Notes: a model not told the origin generated them from the sequence alone. Counted from the stretch's first letter, positions 25,914 to 35,009 are shown. The stretch is 64,000 nucleotides of DNA from Kordia sp050633145 (GCF_050633145.1 NZ_JBOEFY010000018.1:1-64000), one strand, 5' to 3'. Made by a program: numbers and translations.

Positions 25914-26040
25914 AAGAGCAAAGCACGTCTAATTCAATTTGTTAATTTGAAAAAGAAGTTTCACACAAAAGTTTACTTATCAAAATACCAAGAGCGAAGC
26001 GATCTAAAAGGCAAAGCCGATCCAAGAGCAAAGCGTGTCT
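25914..26040. repeat. Dispersed non-coding repeat, copy B, with tandem units
   Basis: Bases 25931-26033 match copy A at 21486-21571. At the right end are three adjacent 16-18 nt units (25990-26005, 26006-26023, 26024-26040) of the type AAGAGCAAAGCGTGTCT. A fourth unit, AAGAGCAAAGCACGTCT, sits just left of the repeat at 25914-25930, so the repeat body is flanked by the same short unit. Confidence 0.65.
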
Positions 26041-26137
26041 AACAATCTAAGCAAGTTTCCAAAAAAATATTCATGAATTCGTGGTAAAAAAAGAATTTTG
26101 AAGTACTTTTCAATCTTTCAAATAAAAGAGCACATTC

Positions 26138-28264
26138 ATGACCGAACTTCAATACATACAATCACAAGTTTCAATACCAGAAAAAAGCATTCTAAAAACC
26201 ATTGAACTACTAAACGAAGATTGTACAATTCCTTTCATATCGCGTTATCGAAAAGAAATGACAGGAAATTTAGATGAAGTACAAATAGGTCAAATCGTAA
26301 AGCTAAAAACGGCTTTTGAAGAACTCGAAAAACGACGAGAAACTATTTTAAAAGCGATTACTGAGCAAGATGCGTTAACACCACAACTACAAGAACGAAT
26401 TGCGCAAGCAAAAACACTCACAGCATTAGAAGATTTATATTTACCATACAAGAAAAAGCGTAAAACCAAAGCTTCGGTAGCCAAAGAAAACGGATTGGAA
26501 CCATTGGCAAAAATCATCATGAAACAGCAACATGAGGATGTAGACCATGCGGCACAACGTTTTGTAAAAGGAGAAGTTGCTTCGGTAGAAAAAGCGATTG
26601 AAGGTGCGCGACACATTATGGCAGAATGGATTAATGAAAACGAATACGTTAGAAATAAAATAAGACGCCTCTATCAACGGAAAGCTACGATTACAACCAA
26701 AGTAGTCAAAGCAAAAAAAGACGACGATACAGCACAGAAATACAAACAATATTTTGATTGGAGCGAATCGCTTCACAGAACACCTTCACACAGATTGCTA
26801 GCCATGTTACGTGCCGAAAAAGAAGGTTTCATCAAACTAAAAGTTGCCGTTGACAAAGAAGAAGCCATTGATTTAATGGACAGAATTATCATTAAAACGG
26901 ACATTACTTCCTGTACCGATCAAATTTTTATTGCTATTGAAGATGCGTACAAACGTTTACTTGGTCCTGCAATTGTCAACGAAGTGATGAACGATGTAAA
27001 AGCAAAAGCAGACGAAACGGCAATTTCAGTATTTGCCGATAATTTAAAACAACTATTACTCGGCGCGCCATTAGGACAAAAACGTGTGTTGGCACTCGAT
27101 CCAGGTTTTAAATCGGGTTGTAAAGTGGTGTGTTTAGATGAAAAAGGCGATTTATTGCATAACGAAAATATATATCCACATCCGCCGCAGCGAAAAATTA
27201 CTGAAGCAGGTAAAAAAATACGATCGTTGGTAAATGCCTATAAAATTCAAGCGATTGCTATTGGAAATGGAACTGCTTCGCGCGAAACGGAATTCTTCAT
27301 TAAAAAGATTCAATTTGATCGCGATTTGCAAGTCTTTATCGTCAATGAAGCTGGTGCATCAGTCTACTCAGCATCAAAAATTGCACGTGCCGAATTTCCA
27401 AATTATGACGTAACTGTTCGTGGTGCCGTTTCTATTGGAAGACGTTTGACAGATCCGTTAGCCGAACTTGTAAAAATTGACCCGAAATCAATTGGCGTTG
27501 GACAATATCAGCATGATGTCGATCAAACAAAACTAAAAGAAGAATTGGATACAGTTGTCATGAGCTGCGTAAATGCAGTCGGTGTCAATGTAAATACTGC
27601 TAGTAGTGCATTGCTGAGTTATGTATCTGGAATTGGAGGAAACTTAGCAGAAAATGTAGTGAAATACAGAACCGAAAACGGGAAAATAGATTCTCGCAGT
27701 AGTTTAAAAAAAGTACCGCGATTAGGTCCAAAAGCGTTTCAACAAGCTGCCGCTTTCTTGCGAATTACAGATGCCAAACATCCGTTAGATAATTCTACGG
27801 TGCATCCAGAAAGTTATCACATCGTAGAAAAAATGGCGAAAGATGCTAAGATTTCTGTGGATGAATTAATTGGAAATAAAGCTATTTTAAGCAATATAAA
27901 ATTGGAGAATTATTGTACAGAAACCATTGGTTTGCCAACCTTAAATGACATTATCAAAGAATTGGAAAAACCAGGAGTTGATCCGCGGAAAGCAGCAAAA
28001 CTCTTTGAATTTGACCCGAATGTAAAAACTATTTCCGATGTAAAAGTAGGCATGTCTTTGCCGGGAATTGTCAATAACATTACCAACTTTGGTTGTTTTG
28101 TCGATATAGGAATCAAAGAAAGTGGTTTGGTACACATTTCAAAACTTGCCAATGAATTTATCAGCGATGTCAATTCGGTGGTAAAATTACATCAGCATGT
28201 TACGGTTACTGTTGTTGAGGTTGACGAAGCGCGAAAACGAATTCAGTTGTCTATGATTGATTAA
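26138..28264 (+). CDS. tex: Tex-family RNA-binding transcription accessory protein
   Basis: A 708-residue cytoplasmic nucleic-acid-binding protein of normal length for Tex. The N-terminal helical region contains TIPFISRYRKEMTGNLDEVQI and LEDLYLPYKKKRKTKA. A YqgF/RNase H-like core is at about 320-450 (RVLALDPGFKSGCKVVCLDE). Helix-hairpin-helix motifs follow at about 490-560 (VNVNTASSALLSYVSGIGGNLA, VPRLGPKAFQQAAAFLRI). A C-terminal S1 RNA-binding domain is at about 640-708 (VGMSLPGIVNNITNFGCFVDIG, ESGLVHISKLA). Tex proteins affect transcription and stress tolerance. It is monocistronic here and converges with a minus-strand lipoprotein gene. Confidence 0.96.
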   Translation: MTELQYIQSQVSIPEKSILKTIELLNEDCTIPFISRYRKEMTGNLDEVQIGQIVKLKTAFEELEKRRETILKAITEQDALTPQLQERIAQAKTLTALEDLYLPYKKKRKTKASVAKENGLEPLAKIIMKQQHEDVDHAAQRFVKGEVASVEKAIEGARHIMAEWINENEYVRNKIRRLYQRKATITTKVVKAKKDDDTAQKYKQYFDWSESLHRTPSHRLLAMLRAEKEGFIKLKVAVDKEEAIDLMDRIIIKTDITSCTDQIFIAIEDAYKRLLGPAIVNEVMNDVKAKADETAISVFADNLKQLLLGAPLGQKRVLALDPGFKSGCKVVCLDEKGDLLHNENIYPHPPQRKITEAGKKIRSLVNAYKIQAIAIGNGTASRETEFFIKKIQFDRDLQVFIVNEAGASVYSASKIARAEFPNYDVTVRGAVSIGRRLTDPLAELVKIDPKSIGVGQYQHDVDQTKLKEELDTVVMSCVNAVGVNVNTASSALLSYVSGIGGNLAENVVKYRTENGKIDSRSSLKKVPRLGPKAFQQAAAFLRITDAKHPLDNSTVHPESYHIVEKMAKDAKISVDELIGNKAILSNIKLENYCTETIGLPTLNDIIKELEKPGVDPRKAAKLFEFDPNVKTISDVKVGMSLPGIVNNITNFGCFVDIGIKESGLVHISKLANEFISDVNSVVKLHQHVTVTVVEVDEARKRIQLSMID

Positions 28265-28337
28265 GTTTGTTGTTGTCTTCGTCGAAATTTCGATTTCTTA
28301 AGTGTTACATTGAGTATAATAGAAGTGAGGCAGAATA

Positions 28338-28862
28338 CTATGGTGAATGTGAGTCAATAAATAAATGATATACCTGTTTTGTAGCTAAGTTTATTTTTAA
28401 ACGATAAAAACAATTTCCACCATCTGCCATTCCTGAATCATATATTTCGGTTTTCCAACTTACATCTTTTGGATCATTACAAAAAAAGTTAATCCATACT
28501 TCTTTTTCACCTTTTTCGTTGATTACTGGTAAATATTGGCGTTTAAAACCTTTTGTTTCTAATTCGTAACCAGTTTTTTCCCACTGATTTTTTGGATTTT
28601 CTTTGTTGTGTTTTGCAAGCCATTTCACTTGTCTTTCATTATGTTCAGTCACCATTTTTTGAAATAAAACTTCTATTTCAATTAATTCTTTATCTGAAAG
28701 TGTTGCTTCTTTTACATCCTTAAAAATATAGTATTTATTTTCACTAAAAGGTAAAATTGTATACTCAGATTCAGCTAACATAAAATCTTCAACGACAATA
28801 CATTTCTTTTTACAAGAAAGAAGAAATAATGATACACAAAATAACAGGAAATACTTTTTCAT
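28338..28862 (-). CDS. Hypothetical lipoprotein, 174 aa
   Basis: A lipoprotein signal peptide is evident (MKKYFLLFCVSLFLLSC, then KKKCIVVED). The mature part is mixed and shows no family I recognise; it contains FFCNDPKDVSWKTEI and a C-terminal IDSHSP. Its start lies 5 nt after the stop of the gene at 28868-29962, so the two are probably co-transcribed. Function unknown. Confidence 0.72.
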   Translation of the reverse strand: MKKYFLLFCVSLFLLSCKKKCIVVEDFMLAESEYTILPFSENKYYIFKDVKEATLSDKELIEIEVLFQKMVTEHNERQVKWLAKHNKENPKNQWEKTGYELETKGFKRQYLPVINEKGEKEVWINFFCNDPKDVSWKTEIYDSGMADGGNCFYRLKINLATKQVYHLFIDSHSP

Positions 28863-28867
28863 ACAGA

Positions 28868-29962
28868 CTATTCTTTAAGTAATGAAATAATATCTTTTTC
28901 CATTCCCATCATATAATGCCCGCCCGTACTCATAAAATAGATTCGATTTTCTTCTCGAAACAAATCGTGTGGTGCTTTACCAATATATGTCCATAAACCT
29001 CTGTATTTCTTTAATTTTCCCAGCAGATTTAGTGCGTTTTGAGCACTTTCAGGAGTTTTAAAAATATATTCTTCTACGGTGACTCTAGGATACAAATTTG
29101 TAGTTTGTGGCATTGGCTTTGTTCCTTTTAAAAACGACGTTGACATTTGATGCGTTTCCTTTTCAAAAATGGTAAAATCTATATCTTTATAAACGGTATC
29201 TCGTAATTTTATCAAACGTTTCAAACCTCCTAAAAGAATGGTTTTTTTAGAAACTACCGTATCTAAACTTTTCAGTTGATAGTTGTATTTCAATGCCGCT
29301 AATCGGGTAACTTTCTCTTTTAACTTTGAAGTAAGATTATCTTGATAGGAAGTAGCATCAGTATCAATAATGCTATTTTGAGTTTCCTTTATAATTTCGT
29401 TCTTAAGATTGAACATTTCAATTTTCTCAGGGTGAGAAGGAATAAAATCTAATATACGATTAAACTCATCTTCAATAACAGTTACGGAATCTTCATTAAA
29501 ATAAAACTCATATGCTAAATGATGAATCCATTGTTTTTGCTCTTTCTTATTGAAAGTAGCGTATTCTTTTAGAAAATAATTAGGTCTTCTTTTTATAAAA
29601 GAAAAAATATATTGACCCATTACTTCTGCCAAAGCGCCATCAGATTTTTGTACAATCACTCTAAAGACTTTAAAATGAAGATCTAATTCGTCCGAATTAA
29701 ATTTCAAAAAAGTATCTAGATAATTAAAGGTTTCATCATTGTCGGATGGATACACTTTGTTTTCAAGAATTTTTTCGGCATATTTTTCAACATCAAATGT
29801 GTTTTTTTCAATGTTTTTTTCGTGAGAATTGACTTTTGGTGAAACAGTATCTTTTGAAACTTTTGGTTGCTGTTCTTTTTCAGGAACTGTCTTTACCTTC
29901 TCTTCACAAGCAGAAAATAATACTAGAAAAATAACAAGGAAAAAAGGTGTGATTGTTTTCAT
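28868..29962 (-). CDS. Hypothetical lipoprotein, 364 aa
   Basis: A protein with lipobox signal (ITPFFLVIFLVLFSAC, then EEKVKTVPEKEQQ), a charged linker rich in K, E and S to about residue 60, then a mostly helical body. The C-terminus reads TGGHYMMGMEKDIISLLKE. I recognise no domain. It sits between a putative esterase gene (24 nt upstream) and another small lipoprotein gene (5 nt downstream) in a minus-strand run of genes. Function unknown. Confidence 0.72.
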   Translation of the reverse strand: MKTITPFFLVIFLVLFSACEEKVKTVPEKEQQPKVSKDTVSPKVNSHEKNIEKNTFDVEKYAEKILENKVYPSDNDETFNYLDTFLKFNSDELDLHFKVFRVIVQKSDGALAEVMGQYIFSFIKRRPNYFLKEYATFNKKEQKQWIHHLAYEFYFNEDSVTVIEDEFNRILDFIPSHPEKIEMFNLKNEIIKETQNSIIDTDATSYQDNLTSKLKEKVTRLAALKYNYQLKSLDTVVSKKTILLGGLKRLIKLRDTVYKDIDFTIFEKETHQMSTSFLKGTKPMPQTTNLYPRVTVEEYIFKTPESAQNALNLLGKLKKYRGLWTYIGKAPHDLFREENRIYFMSTGGHYMMGMEKDIISLLKE

Positions 29963-29986
29963 CTTATGAAGTTACAATAAAATAAA

Positions 29987-31240
29987 TTACTTCTTTTTTA
30001 ATTTTTGAAGTTTCTCTTTATGATAATCCCCACCACTTATTTTATAAGCAATCTCTACATATTTGATGGCATTTTTAGTATCACCTTGAGAAATGTAATA
30101 ATCTGACATAGAATCATATCCATTTGCATTTTTAGGATACGATTCAATAAGCATGGTAAAAAACAGGAATGACTTTTTTGGATCATTAGACATAAACATA
30201 TAGCCTAAATTATTCAACAAATCTTCTTCTGGATAAAGTGTATATCCTAAATGATTAGAAAGTGTTTTATACCGATCGTCAAATGCTTTTTTTACTGCTT
30301 TAGCATCAGCTTCAGGATCTCTTAAAACATCCACAAAACTACTGTTCATTTTATACCAAGGAAACAGCGCATACATTCCGTCATATAAAGAAATTAAAGG
30401 AATTGTTCCGTGGTTTTCATTTTCATAATACTTGTATGCAAACTCTAAAGTACTTGATTTTGTTTCTGAAGCGATCTTCGTAAAATTATAGATTGCACGC
30501 AAACCTTCGGTTCTAAAAGTAGTGTCTTTAACAAGTACATTCAAGTCTTTTTCTGTATCTGGAGGCAACGGATTTGCCATAGAAAGGAACAATGATTTTC
30601 CTTTGTATTTTTTATCAGATAAACGCTTGGCTAATTGTGAATTTAATACTTCATTATCCCACCATAAACTAGGATCAATAGCAATATAATCAGCAAACAA
30701 TTCAGGATGATTCAATACGGTATTTACAACCAATAATCCTGCAAAAGAGTGTCCAATTAATGTTTTATGGCTTGTAGTTGGATACTTTTTATCTATATAT
30801 GGAATCAATTCTTTTGCGATAAAATCAGTAAACTTTTCTCCGCCACCAGAATCTTTTACCCAATCAGATGAACCCCTAGCTTCTTTTACTTTAGTTGGTG
30901 TAAGATCGCGAGTTCTGTTTTCAGAATTTTCAATACCAACAACAATCATTTCAGGAACCGTATCTGGCGCCAATTGATTCAGCACGGCACAAATAGATAA
31001 AAAATGGACACGGCCATCCAAAATATACACTACTGGATATGTTTTTGGGTGATTTGTAGCAATCTTAGCACTTTCAGGAACTTGAACCCAAATACGCCTA
31101 TTTTCAGTAAGAATCTCTGAATAAATGCTATCCTTCGTTCCTATTTGAAACAAATTATTTGGATTGGATTGTGCTAAAGTGTAAAATAAACTTGTGTTTG
31201 CAAGCACGCAAATTACAAAGGAAAGTAGTCGGTTTTTCAT
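29987..31240 (-). CDS. Secreted alpha/beta-hydrolase (esterase family) with C-terminal TPR-like helices
   Basis: About 417 residues from the ATG at 31240, which begins a good signal peptide (MKNRLLSFVICVLANTSLFYTLAQ). A longer frame to 31276 adds 12 residues unlike a signal. The esterase domain (PF00756-like, Fes/IroE type) shows VYILDG, VVGIENSENRTRDLTP and the nucleophile motif GHSFAG at about residue 165, with a downstream NHGTIP histidine. The C-terminal about 100 residues resemble TPR helices (YISQGDTKNAIKYVEIAYKI). Related proteins act on esters or siderophores; the substrate here is unknown. It lies in a minus-strand run with another hydrolase. Confidence 0.85.
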   Translation of the reverse strand: MKNRLLSFVICVLANTSLFYTLAQSNPNNLFQIGTKDSIYSEILTENRRIWVQVPESAKIATNHPKTYPVVYILDGRVHFLSICAVLNQLAPDTVPEMIVVGIENSENRTRDLTPTKVKEARGSSDWVKDSGGGEKFTDFIAKELIPYIDKKYPTTSHKTLIGHSFAGLLVVNTVLNHPELFADYIAIDPSLWWDNEVLNSQLAKRLSDKKYKGKSLFLSMANPLPPDTEKDLNVLVKDTTFRTEGLRAIYNFTKIASETKSSTLEFAYKYYENENHGTIPLISLYDGMYALFPWYKMNSSFVDVLRDPEADAKAVKKAFDDRYKTLSNHLGYTLYPEEDLLNNLGYMFMSNDPKKSFLFFTMLIESYPKNANGYDSMSDYYISQGDTKNAIKYVEIAYKISGGDYHKEKLQKLKKK

Positions 31241-31310
31241 AATAAAATTGGTCGTTAATGTTTGTAATAAAACCACACAAACAATGCCAAAAATTAATAG
31301 AAAAGACGAA

Positions 31311-32165
31311 TTACTTCTTTACAGGAAATGTATGTTTTAAAAAATTAAAAACCAATTCAAAATGGGCTAGTGGTGCTGTGTGCGAACCTACAATCGCAAT
31401 ATGTTCTGCATCGTATTGAAAATTGTATTGTTTCAATCTGTTCATCATTTTAATGCACATTGGTGTTGTAGGCGCAATTTCATCTTCGGTTGCAGAAATT
31501 AACAAAATAGGCGCTTGTATTTTTTCAACGTTTATCAAAGCGTTCTTTTCTGCTTCTTTGTCTTGTAACATCGCTTCAAAAGCACCGCGTAAATCACGTT
31601 TCATCATAAAAGGAACTGCTGCTTCATTTACAGGTACAAAAGGTAACTCAGTAGTATTAAATGTCCATGATGAGCTTGTAAAATGATTGGTGTGTCCAGG
31701 AAATACAGCATGACTTGGCACAATTCCCACAACACAATCAATATCATCGTAATAACTCGCAACTAACAAAGCCAAATCGCCACCACGAGAACCGCCAACA
31801 ATGGCAATGCGTTCTGCATCTACTTTTGTATGTTGAGTTGCTTTTAAAATAGCGTTGTGTATATCTTCAATAGCAATTTTTTCTAAAAGCTTCGGTGTAT
31901 TTTTTGCACTAAAATACCCTATAGCTAAAAACGCATAGCCTTTTTCAATAAACTGATCTCTGGTTTTTTTCCAATGATTGCTTGTCCAAGCATTTCCGCC
32001 TTCCGAACCGCCAAGTCCAACAACTAAAGGTTGGTTTTGCCCGTTTCCAACATATAAAACAGCTTCTGTATTTTTAGTAGAAAGTGTTTCTTGCGCATAA
32101 AATAGTGTAGTAGAAATTAAAAAAATGAAGAAGAATGTGAAGTGTATTTTTTTTGATGAAATCAT
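31311..32165 (-). CDS. Secreted alpha/beta-hydrolase, BAAT/acyl-CoA thioester hydrolase-like
   Basis: A 284-residue protein with signal peptide (IHFTFFFIFLISTTLFYAQ). The hydrolase core includes LVVGLGGSEGGNAW, the nucleophile elbow VGGSRGGDLAL (about residue 123), ISATEDEIAPT holding the acidic residue, and GSHTAPLAHFELV holding the catalytic His region. This set matches the BAAT C-terminal family (acyltransferase/thioesterase fold). It is probably a periplasmic esterase; the substrate is unknown. It is followed by the esterase gene and preceded by a Crp-like regulator, all on the minus strand. Confidence 0.82.
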   Translation of the reverse strand: MISSKKIHFTFFFIFLISTTLFYAQETLSTKNTEAVLYVGNGQNQPLVVGLGGSEGGNAWTSNHWKKTRDQFIEKGYAFLAIGYFSAKNTPKLLEKIAIEDIHNAILKATQHTKVDAERIAIVGGSRGGDLALLVASYYDDIDCVVGIVPSHAVFPGHTNHFTSSSWTFNTTELPFVPVNEAAVPFMMKRDLRGAFEAMLQDKEAEKNALINVEKIQAPILLISATEDEIAPTTPMCIKMMNRLKQYNFQYDAEHIAIVGSHTAPLAHFELVFNFLKHTFPVKK

Positions 32166-32230
32166 AGTTGTTTGCTTTTAGACAAAGTAACAGTATCATA
32201 CATTCAAAACATTTGACATAAATCAAATAA

Positions 32231-32731
32231 TCATTTTTCAGCGCGAATTCTGCTTAAGGTTTCCTGTGTAATGCCAATATAAGAAGCAATCATTCCTAGC
32301 GGAATGCGATGGTAAATATCATGATAAGTTTCACGAAAATGCGCATACTTTTCTTTGGCAGAAGCAAAACGCATCGAAGTAATTCGTTCCATCAAATGTC
32401 CAAAAATAGTTCCCATAGAAAGTCGTGAGTAGCGTTCCATTTCTGGGAAATTATCAAACAAATACACCAAATCATTTACATGCAATGAAAAAGCTTCAGT
32501 GGTTTCAATCGCGTCAATATAATAAATGTCTTTTTTGCGTTGCATAAAGCTTCTTGGAGAATTTATCCATTCATTGGCACTGCAAAAATATTCACTAACC
32601 TCTTTTCCATCTTTCAAAAAATAAGTGCGCAATATTCCTTTTCTAATAAAGTAACTTTTGGTAGAAATTTGGTCTGCATCTAAAATAAGCTCGCCTTTTT
32701 TAAACGTAACGACGTGCAATTTATCTTTCAA
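32231..32731 (-). CDS. Crp/Fnr-family transcriptional regulator, 5' end apparently frameshifted
   Basis: A 166-residue cyclic-nucleotide-binding-fold protein (FKKGELILDADQISTKSYFIRKGILRTYFLKDGKEV) with a C-terminal helix-turn-helix (RIPLGMIASYIGITQETLSRIR). The called start is a TTG, but the open frame continues upstream for about 31 codons and encodes a plausible N-terminal helix (NIFEHFEQYIKLSDKLKAEL) without any ATG, GTG or TTG. An ATG at 32828 is one base out of frame. Removing one base from the A5 run at 32812-32816 (T on the plus strand) would join it to the gene and give a normal-length N-terminus. It may therefore be a frameshifted gene, a sequencing error or a non-standard start. It probably regulates in response to a small ligand. 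Confidence 0.8.
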   Translation of the reverse strand: MKDKLHVVTFKKGELILDADQISTKSYFIRKGILRTYFLKDGKEVSEYFCSANEWINSPRSFMQRKKDIYYIDAIETTEAFSLHVNDLVYLFDNFPEMERYSRLSMGTIFGHLMERITSMRFASAKEKYAHFRETYHDIYHRIPLGMIASYIGITQETLSRIRAEK

Positions 32732-32930
32732 TTCAGCTTTAAGCTTATCGGAAAGTTTAATGTATTGCTCAAAATGTTCAAATATGTTTTCGGTAGTATC
32801 GATAGTATAAATTTTTCTGATTACTCATTTTAGTAGCCTCAACAATTACCAATTCTTTAATAATTAGGATTACTTTTTATCAGTAAGTTATAGGAATTGT
32901 ATTTAAAACTTCTGAAAAATGATTTATACT

Positions 32931-33389
32931 TCATAGTTTTAATAAAGTTAATTCTTCCAATAGTTTCATCCCTTTGCTAGGAAGTTTTTCAAGTAATTCC
33001 TCAGTTAACTTGCCTTCTCCATCTCGAAAAGTCACAGTAGCTGCTTCTCCCCGAAATGTAATATTTTCGATTTTCGAAATAGGAAGTTTAAATTTTTTAC
33101 CAATTTCTCTTTTTAAATACTTTCTCGAAGCAAATGCCAATGCTAATACTCCAAAAATTGTTGAGAATTTAATCTTATTATTATCAAACTGAAATAAAAA
33201 AAGGAAAACAGCAATTAGAATAAGAACAAAAGGGATGATTTTCATTCTAAATTGCCTAAATGAGTTTTGTTTCTGAATACCTTTTTCTTCCAACCCTTTA
33301 ACTTCTGACCAATTTCCAGTATTTGTAAAGTATAGATTTTCGGCATCAATATTTACATAGCCATATTCATATTTAAACCATTCCTTCAT
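32931..33389 (-). CDS. Small two-span membrane protein, PH-like
   Basis: A 152-residue protein. An N-terminal strand-rich part (YEYGYVNIDAENLYFTNTGNWSEVKG) is followed by two close membrane spans at about 50-70 and 76-90 (IIPFVLILIAVFLFLFQF, FSTIFGVLALAFASRK). A soluble beta-rich end contains PISKIENITFRGEAATVTFRDGEG, resembling bacterial PH-like domains. It overlaps the end of the upstream gene by 17 nt and is translationally coupled to it. Function unknown. Confidence 0.7.
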   Translation of the reverse strand: MKEWFKYEYGYVNIDAENLYFTNTGNWSEVKGLEEKGIQKQNSFRQFRMKIIPFVLILIAVFLFLFQFDNNKIKFSTIFGVLALAFASRKYLKREIGKKFKLPISKIENITFRGEAATVTFRDGEGKLTEELLEKLPSKGMKLLEELTLLKL

Positions 33390-34044
33390 CTGTTTTTTTC
33401 TTTCGTTTAAAAAGTAAAATAATATCTGTGATAAAATACGCAGAAACCATTGTCGTTCCTAATAGTGCATATTCGTATTGTTGAGTTGGAAAAAAATGAA
33501 AAATACTAGCATACAAAGTACCCAAACCAATAGGATAGGTAAGAATGCGAATAAAAATACGAAACAGCCAATGTTCATTATCAATATGCTTATTTGTCAT
33601 ATCAATTGCTAATTTCTCAAAAATAGCTTTTTGCTGAATACGCTTTTCGCCTTCATAAACTGCTTTACAAAGCACAACAAACAATATCATAAAAACAGCA
33701 ATAATAGATGCATATAACCAAAAACGTTCATTTTTATACAAGGTATAGAGCTTCCACGAAAAAAATGAAAGCAGTATTGTAAATATTCCTAAGAAAAACA
33801 CTTTTCCAAAAATATTAAGCTTGCTACGAACATGTACTAAATTATTATCGTTGTTGAATGTAAAAATAAAGACCGAATGCAAACTTGCTGTCCAACTAGT
33901 ATGCTGCCAAAGTCGAACTTCTTTTGAAGAATGATTTCCATATCGTTTTTTATTCTTGTTGAGAAAACACAAAAAATGCGTCCAGAACGTATCTAGTTTT
34001 TCAATTACAATAAGTGCTGTTACTTCTTCTTTGGAGGTTATCAT
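33373..34044 (-). CDS. Membrane protein of unknown function, 223 aa
   Basis: The protein has four probable membrane spans (about 85-105, 112-132, 163-185, 193-212; for example VFFLGIFTILLSFFSW and FWLYASIIAVFMILFVVLC) and a basic C-terminus (LLFKRKKKTDE). I recognise no family. Its 3' end overlaps the next gene by 17 nt, so the pair forms an operon. Function unknown. Confidence 0.7.
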   Translation of the reverse strand: MITSKEEVTALIVIEKLDTFWTHFLCFLNKNKKRYGNHSSKEVRLWQHTSWTASLHSVFIFTFNNDNNLVHVRSKLNIFGKVFFLGIFTILLSFFSWKLYTLYKNERFWLYASIIAVFMILFVVLCKAVYEGEKRIQQKAIFEKLAIDMTNKHIDNEHWLFRIFIRILTYPIGLGTLYASIFHFFPTQQYEYALLGTTMVSAYFITDIILLFKRKKKTDEGMV

Positions 34045-34085
34045 AAATTGAAATTATCTTTACTTCTAATCAGAAATACTATGTA

Positions 34086-34601
34086 TTATTTCAACTTAAA
34101 ACTTTTAAAAACCTTCATCGCAATGTCAATATACTTATCATACTGATCTTGCTCGCTAGTAAGTGTAAGTACGTATGCTTTATCGTTTATTACATAATAA
34201 TGCTGTGCAAATTTTAACTTGTAATCATTTTGTTTTCCAGTATATATAACACGATGATAAGGAATTGAGCCATTCGTAATTCGCTTACTTTCAATAATTT
34301 TTCCGCCTTCAATCATGGTTTTTATTTGCTGTTCAGAAATCTCGGTATATTTATCAAGATCCAAATTATATCCAGATAAATCTTGAATTAAGACATTTAT
34401 ATTTTCTGTAAAATTATCTTCAGTGGATTTTAGTTGACTGTACAAAATTAAATCGACACCTAGACTTTTAGATGTGTCTGGTGTCCAATTGCTTGGGTAT
34501 TTAATAGAATACGCATCTTGTGTTAAAGATTTCCAAGATTCTTGAGCGTTAACGCTTATGTGTATACATACAAATAGTAAAAGGAATGATATTCTGTTCA
34601 T
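34086..34601 (-). CDS. Secreted PsbP/MOG1-like protein
   Basis: About 171 residues from the ATG at 34601, which starts a signal peptide (MNRISFLLLFVCIHISVNAQ); the frame extends to 34667 but without a credible start. The mature sequence (WKSLTQDAYSIKYPSNWTPDTSKSLGVDLILY...NINVLIQDL) and the end VLTLTSEQDQYDKYIDIAMKVFKSF match the PsbP/DUF1795-like fold (YSIxYPxxW...F..S). These are small periplasmic proteins of uncertain role. It is preceded on its own strand by tatA, with a hairpin between them. Confidence 0.75.
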   Translation of the reverse strand: MNRISFLLLFVCIHISVNAQESWKSLTQDAYSIKYPSNWTPDTSKSLGVDLILYSQLKSTEDNFTENINVLIQDLSGYNLDLDKYTEISEQQIKTMIEGGKIIESKRITNGSIPYHRVIYTGKQNDYKLKFAQHYYVINDKAYVLTLTSEQDQYDKYIDIAMKVFKSFKLK

Positions 34602-34655
34602 CTTGTAAAATTTAATCTTTAAAAGTTTAAAACTAGTTCTTTTTAAGCCAAAACA

Positions 34656-34686
34656 AAAAATCCACACTGTTACAGTGTGGATTTTT
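34656..34686. terminator. Hairpin terminator after tatA (minus strand), T-tail on both strands
   Basis: A 14-bp perfect stem AAAAATCCACACTG/CAGTGTGGATTTTT with a 3-nt loop has an A-run on its left and a T-run on its right. On the minus strand it follows tatA by 23 nt and separates it from the PsbP-like gene. Confidence 0.85.
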
Positions 34687-34708
34687 GTGTATTATATGTA
34701 GTAGAAAA

Positions 34709-34897
34709 TTACTCTTTCTCTACTTTCTTAGTTTCGTCGTCGCCTTTGCTTGCATCCTTAAATTCTTTAATACCGCTACCTAGTCCGCGCATTAATTCTG
34801 GAATCTTTCTTCCTCCAAATAAAAGTAATACAACTACTACAATTAAGATAATTGAGTATCCACCTGGAATAGCTAAAAACATATTTAGTGACATCAT
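34709..34897 (-). CDS. tatA: Sec-independent translocase subunit TatA/TatE
   Basis: A 62-residue twin-arginine translocation component. It has a membrane helix (IILIVVVVLLLFGGRKIPELMRGLGSGIKEFK) with the family signature FGGRKIPEL, the conserved FG hinge, an amphipathic helix and a charged C-terminus. It would form the pore for folded proteins in the inner membrane with TatC, which is not in this window. A -7 box TACCTTTG lies 21 nt upstream. Confidence 0.95.
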   Translation of the reverse strand: MMSLNMFLAIPGGYSIILIVVVVLLLFGGRKIPELMRGLGSGIKEFKDASKGDDETKKVEKE

Positions 34898-34917
34898 AAT
34901 GATTATTATTTAGGCTA

Positions 34918-34925
34918 CAAAGGTA
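34918..34925 (-). promoter_or_regulatory. -7 promoter box of tatA
   Basis: On the minus strand the bases read TACCTTTG, a full TAnnTTTG match, ending 20 nt before the tatA ATG. No clear -33 element is seen. Confidence 0.5.
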
Positions 34926-35001
34926 AAAATAAATAGATACTTAGCGTTACAGAAGCATAAAAAAAACACTTCGATACAATTTATTCCTAATATTTTTCTT
35001 T

Positions 35002-35009
35002 TAAGTTTG
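35002..35009 (+). promoter_or_regulatory. -7 promoter box of the M23 peptidase gene
   Basis: TAAGTTTG matches TAnnTTTG and ends 17 nt before the ATG at 35027. Confidence 0.5.

Larger units (their letters stand above)
25801..26137. other. Intergenic region before tex
   Basis: It holds a terminator, repeat copy B and a short tandem array. The remainder (26041-26137) shows no feature I can support. Confidence 0.6.

Noticed and set aside
25914..26040. Short tandem units considered as a CRISPR array
   Set aside because: Units are 16-18 nt, imperfect and adjacent, without constant-length spacers; no cas genes are present.
32974..33192. Plus-strand frame opposite the small two-span membrane protein
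   Set aside because: It is antisense to the membrane protein gene, which has consistent spans and an overlap-coupled partner.
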